Both the position numbers and the translations under genes were made by a program. A stretch of 64,000 nt of DNA. Source: Leuctra nigra (lineage: Eukaryota > Arthropoda > Insecta > Plecoptera > Leuctridae). The DNA lies in assembly GCA_934045905.1 (NCBI GenBank), contig OW203767.1, positions 12,217,073-12,281,072 of the forward strand. The letters are read 5' to 3'. A model generated the notes under the pieces. That model was not told the DNA's origin. It ran no database searches and was given only the letters and a program-made list of their open reading frames with translations. Shown here in pieces: positions 37,545-48,922 of the stretch. Numbering within the stretch: position 1 is the stretch's first letter; each line of letters opens with the position of its first letter.

Positions 37545-38010
37545 CGAGCGTTACTACGTAGTCCTTTAATAGTTCTTTCACTCGGTGTTTTCTTGCGTGT
37601 TTTGCCTGCACTGTCCAGGTCAGACCGTTCAACCAATCGATCTGAAATGTTTCACACACACTAATTGTCATATGAGCGGTCACTTATGCTTATGAACAAG
37701 ATGTTGATGCTGTGATTGCTTAATTCGAATTTTGTGTGGTCATTGGATCCAACATTTTAGATGATTCTGTCAATTTTCAGCGCAAACGTTCACGAACTTC
37801 AAGAGTTATTGATACATATTTGGCAACTGTATTCAAAGACATTTCAAATAATCTATCACTGCTTCTTTGACGCAATTCGTTACATTATCTTCAATGGGGT
37901 TTCTAAGTTTTTTTTGTTATATTAACACATATTAATTTGCGTACACTACGAAGGCTCGCTTATCAACGCGTTTCACTGAGCGTTTCCTATATTTAAAACC
38001 TAGTGTGTAT
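37545..38010 (-). mobile_element. dispersed repeat, GCTCGCT-ended family, copy 2
   Basis: Reverse orientation. The right end ACGAAGGCTCGCTTATCAAC followed by GCGTTTCACTGAGCGTTTCC matches the start of the copies at 4990 and 44330. The left side carries GACTAGCGAGCG and the CAATCGATCTGAAATGTTTC motif. Confidence 0.55.
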
Positions 38011-40390
38011 TATTGTGGGAATGATGTGGGAATGTTGTGGGAACATTGAGAAGGATTGAGGGGAAATGAATTTGAATGGTGTTCTTGTATGGTCAATGAT
38101 AGTGAGACACAGTGACATCCGTGAGGAACTGAGATGTTCTGTGACAAATATGGCTTTATTTGTTGTTAGTTTACTCTGTCAATATCTAGGCCATATTATA
38201 CTTGTTTTCAGACGGTAATGAAGATCAAATTAAACTTTAATCAAGTTAAGAATGTAACACAAGAAAGCTGTCAAAAATATTATCAATCATTTTATAACAA
38301 ATTGATGAAGACCTTTTCTAGTAATAAGTTACAATAGAAGTCGTACTTGTATTTCGTTATCTTGCAAAATGAATTACTTCGTGGTCATAATTCATTATGG
38401 TAAAGTATATTTTTACAATTACGTTTTTACATAAATTTTATAATTTTATATAAATAAAATACAATTTTGGTTGAACAATATATCTAATTTGAATCAACAC
38501 ATAATTATATTGTCTAATAGTTATTATACAATGATCTCCCAAAGTATACACGTTCTACATTTAAGCAATTATAAATAAAACGATGAAAAATTTTAAGACC
38601 TATTATCTTTTATAATAGCTTTTTAGTTATTCTTGATAATACCCACTATAACACTTTCAATTTTAATAATAGGTATAATAACATTTTATATTGTTTATCT
38701 ACATTTCAAAACTTTTGTCACATACATGTGACACAGATACATCAAAACTTTTCTACGAAAAACAGAAAATTACTACATAAGTGACACAAATCTTATAAAG
38801 ATCCGTATGTTGGTATTCACAATGATGATGCTTATAAGATCTCAACAAATAACCGCAGCCTAGAAGCGATGTCCTCTTATGATAATGTGACATATGATTA
38901 TTTATAATTTGCATATAATACCCAGTCATTACTCTAGAATGTAATAGAACCAATTTACCTCCTAATGATTAGATTTCATACAAGCCGGATAGATGAAGAT
39001 TAAGACTCGATGTTCAAGCAAGCATGCTGTAGAGAAAACCAACACATCGGTTTTGCTCGTTCTCAATAAAAAATATTTAATTTTCCATTCTCCCAACGTT
39101 CACCCATACAATTACAGGTGATATTTGAAATGGAATTAGAGAAATTCATTAATAGAAGAGTATTATGTGAGTTGGTTGGCATTGCGGATCAAATAAACTA
39201 ACTTGGACAAAATATCTGCTCGACCGTGAAGCTAACCAAGAAGTTGAAGAGATTCGATCTCCGAGTTCTGAATGCAAGTTAATAAGAATGTATATACTGA
39301 GATTTGAAGCCGAGATATTTTTCCATTAATTCTTATGTTCATTAGATATATTACAGGGCTAGCAAGTTTTTGGTTAAAATGCGAGAAAACTTCAATTAAA
39401 ACTACAAAAATTCCAAAAATAATCTATCTACGTACCACAACTAGAGACGGGGATACTTTTTACATAATGGGTAGTAAATTTGCGTTAAGGCTGCTTTGAG
39501 TTGTCAAGTCTACTTTGAAGTACGGTTAACGTGAATTGCTGCGTGCTTTCTTGCTTCTTAGAAGAGTTTTGATAAATTAAACGATTTTAATTTGTATAAT
39601 TACCTCGAGATCTTCTATGCCACTTCTCTTGTACTACTTGATAAAGTATCTTGAAAAAATAAGATTTTCTACTTACTATGCATTTTAAATTAAAATTACA
39701 CTTCAGGCATGAAGCAATAATTAAAACATAAAACTATTTTACATTAGGAAAATCCTTTATCTAAAAGTTACATTGTCATATTCAGCATATGCCACTTATC
39801 AACAAGTCTTTCTTGCATCCTTCACATTAGCTCTGTCATATCAAACCGCCTTTACATAAATATGCAGTCTAGTTCCAAACAAACGATGTGTATTCATCAA
39901 TAACCAAGAATCATGAATCTTATCTAGTTAATAAATGAAACCAAATGACTTTCAGTTTAATGTTTACAATTTACAATCTGTAAGTAGCTCAGATCACTTA
40001 TTTGGTAATTTCTGTCGAGTCATTTTGAGCACATTTGATGCAGCTGAGAAAAGCAGTTGTTGCACCGCCATGATTGGCATTGCTGGAAACTGGATATGAA
40101 GAAGGAGAGAGTCATGAGACTCACAGGGAATATACCTTTCATTACAAGAAACGGCAGTAAGAGTAGACTTATTTTTTTGGTCAGCTTTACTGAGACGATT
40201 AGTCTGGCACTAATGCATGATATGTCTAGAGAGAATGTTACGAAGATCAAGTTGCAAGGTTTAATTACCGAGGAAACGGATTATGGAAGGGATAATAAGT
40301 TTGTTGATATATTAGGGGTATGGGGAGTTAGTGAAATAAATTTGCCTGTAAATAAATAAATAACATAGACTAAATAATAGTTTTTAACAT

Positions 40391-40506
40391 AGTACCTCAG
40401 ACGAAGGTGTGTTGAGGCAGAAGAGCTATTTAGAGCTTGATTACATGATATAAAATGTGTGCATTTCAAAATAGAAAAAATTCATCGGGCCTTTTGCCTC
40501 TGAGGT
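40391..40506. mobile_element. short MITE with GTACCTCAGA ends
   Basis: GTACCTCAGACGAAGG at the left and CCTTTTGCCTCTGAGGTAC at the right are inverse. About 115 bp. Ends related to the 64-300 element. Confidence 0.6.
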
Positions 40507-40927
40507 ACAGAATTACATAAACACACACAAATTACAACAACAAAAAAAAATTTATGAAGAATCTTAAAATTAATCAAGTCGGTTTTATTCTATGTGTTTG
40601 TTATTTTATTCTAGTTCTACTTCTAGTTCTAGGAGAGTTCAATCGATGAGCTCAGAAGGGTGATGACATTTATAAACAACTGCTAATTTGAAATGTCGTT
40701 GCAGTGTGCACTCTAGCAATGACCTTTGTGTTTCTGACCCAATGCACACAAACTGCAGCGGCCACACGGCGACATGTGTATTAGATTTGCAGTTGACATT
40801 TAATGTCGTCACCCATTAAACATCATAAGAAGAACATTCTTTTAGACTAAAAGAATATTTATAATTGACCGAGGAATTTGACCCAGGTGTAAAGCTGGTG
40901 CAGTTGTATCTGATCTTGACATCTAGA

Positions 40928-41019
40928 GTCGGTGACAGGCAAAGATGAACCCACTTTAGCATTGCCAGGTATAAGGCAGCCTATGCTATAGAGCGGGTTC
41001 ATCTTTGCCTGTCACCGAC
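40928..41019. repeat. perfect 25-bp inverted repeat (hairpin)
   Basis: GTCGGTGACAGGCAAAGATG-AACCC at 40928-40952 and its exact inverse at 40995-41019, with a 42-bp spacer. It directly abuts a truncated SINE. Confidence 0.85.
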
Positions 41020-41024
41020 CATAG

Positions 41025-41215
41025 ACTCGGTTGTCTGCAGGCGTTCTTGACTGAGGTGTTTTCATGGTTCCTCAGTCGAGAGGCAAATGATTGGTAGGTT
41101 CCCACGACCACATCTTCCCACCCTAAAGGCCTCTCCTAAAGGGTGCATAATAATCACCGCATTCGCCTAATTGCAAAGCAGTGAGACGCTAAGCACCACT
41201 AATAAATTGGCTCCT
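41025..41215 (+). mobile_element. tRNA-derived SINE, copy 5 (headless)
   Basis: Body with TTCCTCAGTCGAGAGGCAAA, CCACGACCACATCTTCCCAC and CAGTGAGACGCTAAGCACC. The tRNA-like head is missing. Confidence 0.65.
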
Positions 41216-42041
41216 TCATTATTTTCTCCAAATTTGGGAATATTTTGCTGAACCCTAAAAGACCACTAAAAAAATTGGCTCCTTCAATATTTTTCTCAAA
41301 ATTTGGGAATATTTATAAATGTTTAATGTTCACGAATAAATGTTAATGTTGCAAATGTGCAACATGCATCAATATAATAAACTATTATTTCGTGTTTATA
41401 ATTATATTATAATTTATACAATTACAAACATATTCGGAATAATTTGAAGGGTTTGTAGGCTAAAATGTTCTAACATAACAATTTAAATTTCACGTTCTTA
41501 TTCCCCATAAAACTCTTATTAATATCGGTGTCGTGATATCAAACCTAAGAGATTCTTAACGTTGTTCTTGTCATGGCTAATTAAAAGTATTAAAGTATTA
41601 CGTTTTCACTGACTTACAAGACGTCTTCGATAGAGCTCACAATTGAACTGGAACAACAGGAAAATCATGCTAATTAAGATCGTTCTCGTTTTTACGCAGT
41701 GAAATCCGTGAAATATGGAAGATTTCGTCTCACGTATAGTTTTCTCTTGCGTATCTCCCATGGCTGTGATCGCTTAACGCTCGTTGCTAGGCAACTGGGT
41801 CAATGTCAAGATCACCGAGACTCTCACACGATACCGAACTGACTTTCATTTTTTAATTTCATTTAATTTCATGGTCAATTTCTATATCATCTTCTTGGTA
41901 ACTTGATTCTCCTTTAGTCATTCCGGCAATTTGCATAGTTCATTGAAATGTGTGCAAAAATTACTGTCTTTATAAGAAGCTGTGATGTTTTGAAAGTTAT
42001 TTCGAATGGTGGTAGACTGTTTGTCTCTTTCAAGATATTTG

Positions 42042-42405
42042 TTAAGAGTCCTGGGGACCTTTATGGAAAATGACGGATTGTGTCAAAATTTCCCAAAATA
42101 CCTCAGTCTCCCCAAGGCTCATTATTTACTCCACTGTTATGCAACAGTGGTGGTAGTTTTGATACCCATTTTTTCGTAATACTATTGAGAAAATTTATGA
42201 CATATTTTACATATTTTATGAAAAAATATGAAAAAAAAACTTTTTTGTTTCAAGTATTTCTTAAAAATTTTCAATAGTATTCCGATATAATGGGTATCAA
42301 AACTACCTCCCAAAGTTGCATAACAGTGGAGTAAATAATGAGCCTTGGGGAGACTTAGGAATCTTGGGAAAATTTGACACAATCCGTCAGTTTCCATAAA
42401 CTCTT
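42042..42405. mobile_element. 365-bp foldback family member, copy 2
   Basis: TTAAGAGTCCTGGGGACCTT at the left and the inverse end TTTCCATAAACTCTTA at the right (a few bases lost). Arms with CTCCCCAAGGCTCATTATTT. Same family as 24433-25214, here uninterrupted. Confidence 0.8.
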
Positions 42406-43001
42406 ATGTCAAAGTCAAGTCTCTTAAAGTCAAGTCAAAGTTTGCATAATTTTTGCATTGTTTGGGAAGTAGATTTAAAAAATAACTTTTGTACATACTT
42501 TCTAAAAGTGCAAGTTCATTTTTCTTTCAATTCGAACGAGAGTTTATAGATACTATAAAATGTAAAATAGTTGATTTAAAAATTGTTTCTGCTGAGAGAC
42601 TTTAATATTTATGATGTAACACACTCGCATCTTTTGCACATAACTGGACTAATGAGGGTTCCGAAAGAAGGCAAAAGTTATAGGCAATCGGGCTTTTTAA
42701 TTAGCTAACTAATTGCAATTACGCAATCTCGTGAGAAACCTCGCATCTTACCGAATAAGCTGATTTGAAATCGAGTTATTTCCTTAAAATACAGACTAAA
42801 ATATAGATTCTTTGAAAGACTTTAATCTTGTAAACTGCTTTTAGAGCATCTATATGACTGATTTTCAAAATGATTTTCTCATCTCATCTATGAATACAAT
42901 ATGTCTATTTTAACGCTGGTTTTCCATACAATTTAACACTGGACCGGTTTTACAATGTCCTGAAAACGTGAGATAAAGTTCAATTTAGCCTAAAGTAACT
43001 T

Positions 43002-43120
43002 CATGTTTTGAAACCATGTGTGTTTTCATTGTTTAAAACGTAAAAAAGTTGAAGGCTAAGCAATAGTTGTCAACTGTTTCAAGTTTTATACAATGAAAAC
43101 ACACATGGTTTCAAAACATG
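43002..43120. repeat. 30-bp perfect inverted repeat (hairpin)
   Basis: CATGTTTTGAAACCATGTGT at 43002 on and its exact inverse ending at 43120, with arms of about 30 bp and a spacer of about 59 bp. Confidence 0.85.
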
Positions 43121-43344
43121 AAAACTCAAGAATTGGCCTCCAGGCTAGACTCAATGGCTGTTGTCATGGTAACCACCAACACATTTTGACATCGTACAAA
43201 ATAAAATTGTTGACGAGGTTACAGGACATATCAAAATACTGTTACGACGTATGTGCATGTACAATTGCAATTATAAAAAAAATCATTTGTTTTTACTGCG
43301 ATTGGACTTCAATGGAAAATCATTTTTATATCTGTCCCCCAGAG

Positions 43345-43490
43345 GTGGAAGGCCCGATGTCCATTCAATGATTCTTGAGGTGAGCTCAAAAACCACTCCA
43401 TTCAACCAATCTTATTTTTAATTTTGACACCAGTCATATTATTATTGATAGAGCTTCATAGGGGATCCCAAAAGCGTGCAACTAGCATAT
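43345..43490. mobile_element. fragment related to the 64-300 MITE
   Basis: Shares ATTCTTGAGGTGAGCTCAAA and AAAACCA with 64-300, and an AGAGGTGGAAGGCC end. The right end is unclear. Confidence 0.45.
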
Positions 43491-44329
43491 AATACTGTAT
43501 AGAATAGATTAGATTAGTTGTCTTTAGACCATTTTCACAGGACATGCCATCATACACGCCATCATACAAATACAAAACAAATCATAAAAATAAAATGCAA
43601 TAATAAAGAAAAACTCACTAGACATACATAGTTGATCAAATTATAAAAACTCACCAATAGTATAAAAACTTTTTTTTGTATAAAAAAAACAACTTGTTTA
43701 GCTTGTATTAAATAAGAAATGGTCCTTCAGAGTCTATACTTTTTTTCTCTAACATTCATACTTTATTTGAATAAAAATTGCCTACTACCTAACGGCACAT
43801 TCTTCTTCCTGATCACATTTTTATCGCGTCTACTCATAATGTTGTCATATTTCTTACTTCTTGGCCCTTCGTTAATATTCAGATTAATTAGAACCATTCT
43901 GTTGATGGATAGAAAACGTCTCTTAACCGGCTACTTTATTTAATTAATTCAGTGTTAATTACGACAACTTCCAAGTTAAATTATAACTCAGTCTAATGGT
44001 AAGTTCTTCTATGTATAGTATTAAAGTATTTCATTTAGATAGTCTTTGTGCATCGTTAATCTTTACATTCTACCAAAAGTAGCTGAAAGATACATTAATT
44101 TGTCGTAAGTTAAATTAATACAAGATATGTTAGATGATTTAATTGCCCTTGGTCACGATTTCGAATTGCTTATTCTACATTTAACATGCGCAAACTCAGT
44201 GGTAAAGCGCGTGTCATTAGAAATCGAGCCTAGTTGAAAGCTGTCGTGATCGTGGTGTGCTAAGATTTCTGTATCCACGGGGACAAGTTAAGGTACAGAC
44301 ACAAAACACTTGTACATACTGTTAGGTTT

Positions 44330-44960
44330 GATTAAACTAGGAACACGCTCAGTGTAACGCGTTGATGAAGGAGCACCGGTACGTGCAAATTCTCCAAAAC
44401 AGGAATTCCGTACCAAAACGCACAGAAACATAACATTCCATATCGAATTGAAATATGATCCACTCAATCAACATAAAAGTATATTTTTTCTATTGAAACT
44501 TAATAATAGGAATCTATACACTGTGGTATACATAAAGCTAATCAGATTCAGTTGCAGTGGAAAAACATTCAATTCGATACTTTATTTCTGATAGTTATTA
44601 AAACTGTCAATAAGTGCATACGTTCTTGACTGATTGGGCTGAAAATTTATAAATAAGAGACAATTTTGGTTTTAATGACTATGCAAAATATGAGTTTGAT
44701 CAGATTTATCGAAGATTAATCAATTCGGTTTGAGCTACAGAACATTTTCATTTATCAACCAATCACAGGAGTCTGTTCAAAAATGATCCCAAAGACCTTT
44801 AGGATTACATAAGTACGTGTGCAAAATTTCAGATTGATTGGTTCAACGTTTTGGCCTGGGAAGTGAACACACAAAAAACACACACACAGAGTGTGTGTGT
44901 ATGGCACAGAGTAGAGTCCCGAGATGATGCTCGCTACGCTCGCTCAATAATGTATATGAT
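44330..44960 (+). mobile_element. dispersed repeat, GCTCGCT-ended family, copy 3
   Basis: Starts GAACACGCTCAGTGTAACGC and ends GCTCGCTACGCTCGCTCAAT. Internal AATTGAAATATGATCCACTC is shared with copy 1. The motif CAGATTGATTGGTTCAACG near the end also occurs in copies 2 and 4. Confidence 0.65.
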
Positions 44961-45033
44961 GTCGTGGACGTTTTCGGAACCATCGGGTAATGACATGGCA
45001 GTGGTGACGGTTTGTTCCGATGAAAGTGCTGGT

Positions 45034-45049
45034 GGCCCTGATAAGGGCC
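45034..45049 (-). promoter_or_regulatory. exact match to the histone mRNA 3' stem-loop consensus
   Basis: The minus strand reads GGCCCTTATCAGGGCC, fitting GGYYYTYHTNARRRCC at every position, with 5' flank ACAAC and 3' flank ACCA as in real histone ends. No histone coding sequence is recognisable upstream (45050-45500), so this may be a transposon-carried copy or coincidence. Confidence 0.45.
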
Positions 45050-45215
45050 GTTGTCGACGTTTCGAAGGTGTTACTACCTTCATCTTCTGGCGGCGACTGC
45101 TGTTTGTTTTAGCATTTGCTTTGTTAGCGAATTGTTTATGAATGTATTAGTCCATGAAATAGGGCCCGATGTAGATACTTATCACAAATCTGCTGTAGGT
45201 ATGTACACATTTTTG

Positions 45216-46361
45216 AAAAAAAAACATAAAGAAAATCAATTGCATAACATTCAATCCAATTTACTACATAACTTCAATAACTAAATATAAACTATAGGTA
45301 AACGCTTTGTGTAACACGTTGATGAGCAAGCCTTCGTATTGCATCCCAATTGATATGCGTTTGCAAGTTTCTGTTCTACAGACTTGGAAAGAGCCGAAAC
45401 AAAAAGCGTCAAAGAAGCAGTGATAAAATATATGTTATTTCCTTCAAGAAATTTGATACATTTTCCCAACACGCATAAAATGTCCGTAAAAGGTCAATAA
45501 CATTTTGAAGTTATAACTACTGATTTAGTCTCAAAATTGACAAATACACCTAAAATGTTGATCCTGATGACCATTCAAAATTTGAAGTTTATCGATCAAA
45601 CGGTTCAGCTTTAATTTTCAAAAAAATCTCCGGTTCTGCTCCAAAGTCTGCATGTTTTTTGTGAAGATGCAAGAACCACACACAAACTTGACTATCTACA
45701 GCTCAATTTTCTGGGGTGAACTGTTAGAATATTATATTAATTTTGTGCTATTTCTCTCTTAATAAAAAGCACATATTTGTATATCATACGATGAAATCCA
45801 ACGGAGCAAAATGCACTCTAACATTCTATCACAAATCGATGTGGATTTGAAAGTAATTTGCTATCAGAATGCGGACATATATATTGCTGAAATTATATTT
45901 TGAGTGGGACAGCGATGCTGTTAGCTGAGTAGGAGCTTGATCAGTTATCTCATCAATGTATTGACTTCATTATCTGATGTGGCTGATTCATCCAAGCATT
46001 TCAGAACACCTGTGCATCCCACACTGCTAAATGTGGCACCTCCAACACTTTGCATCAGTAGTTATAACTTCAAAATGTTATTGACCTTTTACGGACATTT
46101 TATGCGTGTTGGGAAAATGTATCAAATTTCTTGAAGGAAATAACATATATTTTATCACTGCTTCTTTGACGCTTTTTGTTTCGGCTCTTTCCAAGTCTGT
46201 AGAACAGAAACTTGCAAACGCATATCAATTGGGATGCAATACGAAGGCTCGCTCATCAACGTGTTACACAAAGCGTTTACCTATAGTTTATATTTAGTTA
46301 TTGAAGTTATGTAGTAAATTGGATTGAATGTTATGCAATTGATTTTCTTTATGTTTTTTTT
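45216..46361. repeat. large inverted repeat, two arms of about 308 bp
   Basis: Arms at 45216-45524 and 46054-46361 are nearly identical in inverse and have a spacer of about 530 bp. Each arm gives almost the same 63-residue open frame (MLGKCIKFLEG start), differing by one Cys/Arg, an accident of the repeat. The arms contain GTAAACGCTTTGTGTAACAC, related to the GCTCGCT-ended family start. Confidence 0.85.
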
Positions 46362-46489
46362 GCATGATTTTAGTAGAGATCTGTAGCCAATAGATTAAAC
46401 GTTAACATGTAAGAAATCAAGAACAATAGTTGAATAAATCTTATTGCAAAAATAAATTTCAGGAGTTATTCAATCAAATGTGACACAGT

Positions 46490-46745
46490 CGTTTTTTGTC
46501 TGTTGCTTAGCGTCGCATTGTTCTGCAGCGAGGCTAATGGCGACGGATGACTGATTATGGTGATGATTGGGATGGATGGAAGGTGGGAAGGAGGCGGTCG
46601 TGGCCTATTAGTAGGGTACCTTCCCAGCATTTGCCTGTCGACTGAGGGAAAACCACTAAAATACCCCAGTCAGGAAGGACGGCCGCGGGAATCGAACCCG
46701 GGCCTCCGGAATACAAGTTCAGAGCGTTAACCACTCACCACACCT
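46490..46745 (-). mobile_element. tRNA-derived SINE, copy 6 (near full length)
   Basis: On minus: A-box-like GTGAGTGGTTAACGC, GCTCTGAACTTGTATTCCGG, B box GGGTTCGATTCCCGC, the conserved body and a GCGACGCTAAGCAACAGAC end. The best preserved copy, useful as family reference. Confidence 0.85.
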
Positions 46746-48296
46746 GTTGAAATCTATATCAACCACAATAATTTGCCTTATCATCCTCATCTATTTCTTA
46801 GAAATTCTTGTACGACCATAATGGTTGTATACTTACGGTTTTTAATTTCAAGAGTAAAACTAACAAATTAAATGGGTGCAAGCTCTACACGTTTCAGAGT
46901 GGCAATGTCCGATTTATTAAAATTATATCAAAAGTCATAACGAACAGACAAAAAAGACATTAAATTAATTAATTGATTTTAAGGTATAGTTTTTCAAACC
47001 AGTCATTTCACACAGTCATTCTAGGAATGCCAATGGATGTTGCCATGACAATACAGTCCTAATCAACTGTTTAAATGTTAGCAGAATATTGGAAGACTTG
47101 TCCTTAGACAATTGATTAATTAATAAAATGCGTGCCTAGTTTTTTATTTATACTTCTCCCTTTAACGTTGATCTAGCCATCGAAACATACAGACTTGGCT
47201 AACATATACCGTGGAAAAGCTCCGCAAAGTTTCGCCAGAGTGCAGATCTCCCGCCAAACCGGATGTGAACTTTCCATGGATGCGCGCTCGCCATACGGAC
47301 ATGCGCAATGCAGGTTTTCACCATCACCCACTGACTTACTTTATCAAGTTCCGGTCACTACAAAGCGACCGCCAGTCCATTCATAAAACTCGTCAAAACA
47401 CAACGATTCGGTAATTAGCTTTCTATCGAACCATTATCCAGATGAATTTTCGGAACATTAAACCAGAAGCTGCACGTGTTGTGAATTTTCAGATGCTGAT
47501 TTATAATCGACTGACATTTCATCAGATTTGATTGTAAATTCAGACACATTCACTAAAAGTTGTTCAGAAAGTTTGTTCTTATTCAATATTTATTCAAATC
47601 TCACCATTCATGGACGGTTTCATTCATAAATACTTTCATTCATGCGTTTCAATTTGAAGCGTATTATAGTTGAAAATATTTAGTCTTGTTTGGCTTTAGA
47701 TTTTTTTTCAGCTCTTCTGAAGAAAGTAAACATTGTAAAAGTCCTGAGACTACAATTAAATAGAAATAAATTCAAGATGTGTGCCTTGTTATTGACCCTT
47801 TTAGAACTGGTACAAAAGTCAAAGCGTTTCTGTGTTCAATAAAGTGGTGTCTACAAAAGATGTTCAATAAGATGGTACCTATACAAAAAATATTTAATAG
47901 AATTATCCTTTTATAAGGTGTGCATGTTTCAAGGTTATTTTCACGATTCACAAAATAATTATTTATAATGAATTGGGTATAATCGTGTAATAAAAAGCTT
48001 TATTTTCAATGTACCAGAGCCCTATTAAGGGCTAAATTGCCGAGTTAAAAGTCTCCAATACTTAATATAAAAACCATTATAAATGTGAATTAAACATAAT
48101 ATGCGAACATTAAAATAGAATAATTAAATGTTTTAACAAAATGCATTTTGAGAAACAATATTTCTGAATTCTGGATCTCAATTCCTAAAATAAGTGAGAA
48201 TGTAACCAATAACAGTTGATAACAGACTTATCATTGTTGCTTCTAATCACTTCTCACTTATCTGAAGAATAAAGCTCGTGTAATTTATTTTCAAAT

Positions 48297-48503
48297 GTAC
48301 CCAACAAATCATAAAACGATATTTGAACGAAACGGATTGGCTGCTGGTCCTTGACAATCAATCCTTGTTATTATCAATGAAATCAGAGCTCACCTACTAG
48401 AGTTAGATGATGAATTCGCACATACTCCATGGGATTATGCCATCACATTTTTTTCAGCCAATCCATTTCTTTCAAATACCATTTTATCATTTGTTGAGTG
48501 TAC
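48297..48503. mobile_element. MITE, GTACACTCGG family, copy 4 (diverged)
   Basis: Ends GTACCCAACAAATC and TTGTTGAGTGTAC. Interior GGCTGCTGGTCCTTGACAAT and CTACTAGAGTTAGATGATGA matches copy 3 in orientation. Confidence 0.6.
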
Positions 48504-48767
48504 ATAAATAAGAATTTGTTTTCGTAGGTAATGTGAAAAAAGGTATGTTGAACTTTCATTCATTGTCACAGTCCAGTATGTCAAAGAAAACGAAAAATGA
48601 TTACATATTTTCGCTTTACTGCATTTTATCGGATATACAAACTTATTTAAACTTTCTTCAAAATTAGAATTAAATGTTTTAAATGGAGCATCAACAATAA
48701 AATTCAAATATTTTGATTAAAACAGCCTATCAAGTTTTCCACTGAAGAAAAAATTACACACAATTAG

Positions 48768-48922
48768 GCCCGGAATAACCAAAGTTAAATTGTGCTGGAT
48801 TAACTAACTTTTGGATTCAATTCAATTGTTTCACTCATTTTGAGGTATCTGATTGGCTGTGCCGCCAATTTAGTAAAATATTTAGTTAATCCGGCTGAGA
48901 TTAACTTTGGTTATACCGGCAT
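48768..48922. mobile_element. short MITE with about 35-bp inverted ends
   Basis: GCCCGGAATAACCAAAGTTA at the left and the inverse TAACTTTGGTTATACCGGC at the right, with GGATTAACTAA inside both arms. About 155 bp. Confidence 0.8.

Noticed and set aside
45281..46297. Two nearly identical 63-residue frames on opposite strands
   Set aside because: They arise from the arms of an inverted repeat; no family resemblance and AT-rich composition like the flanks.
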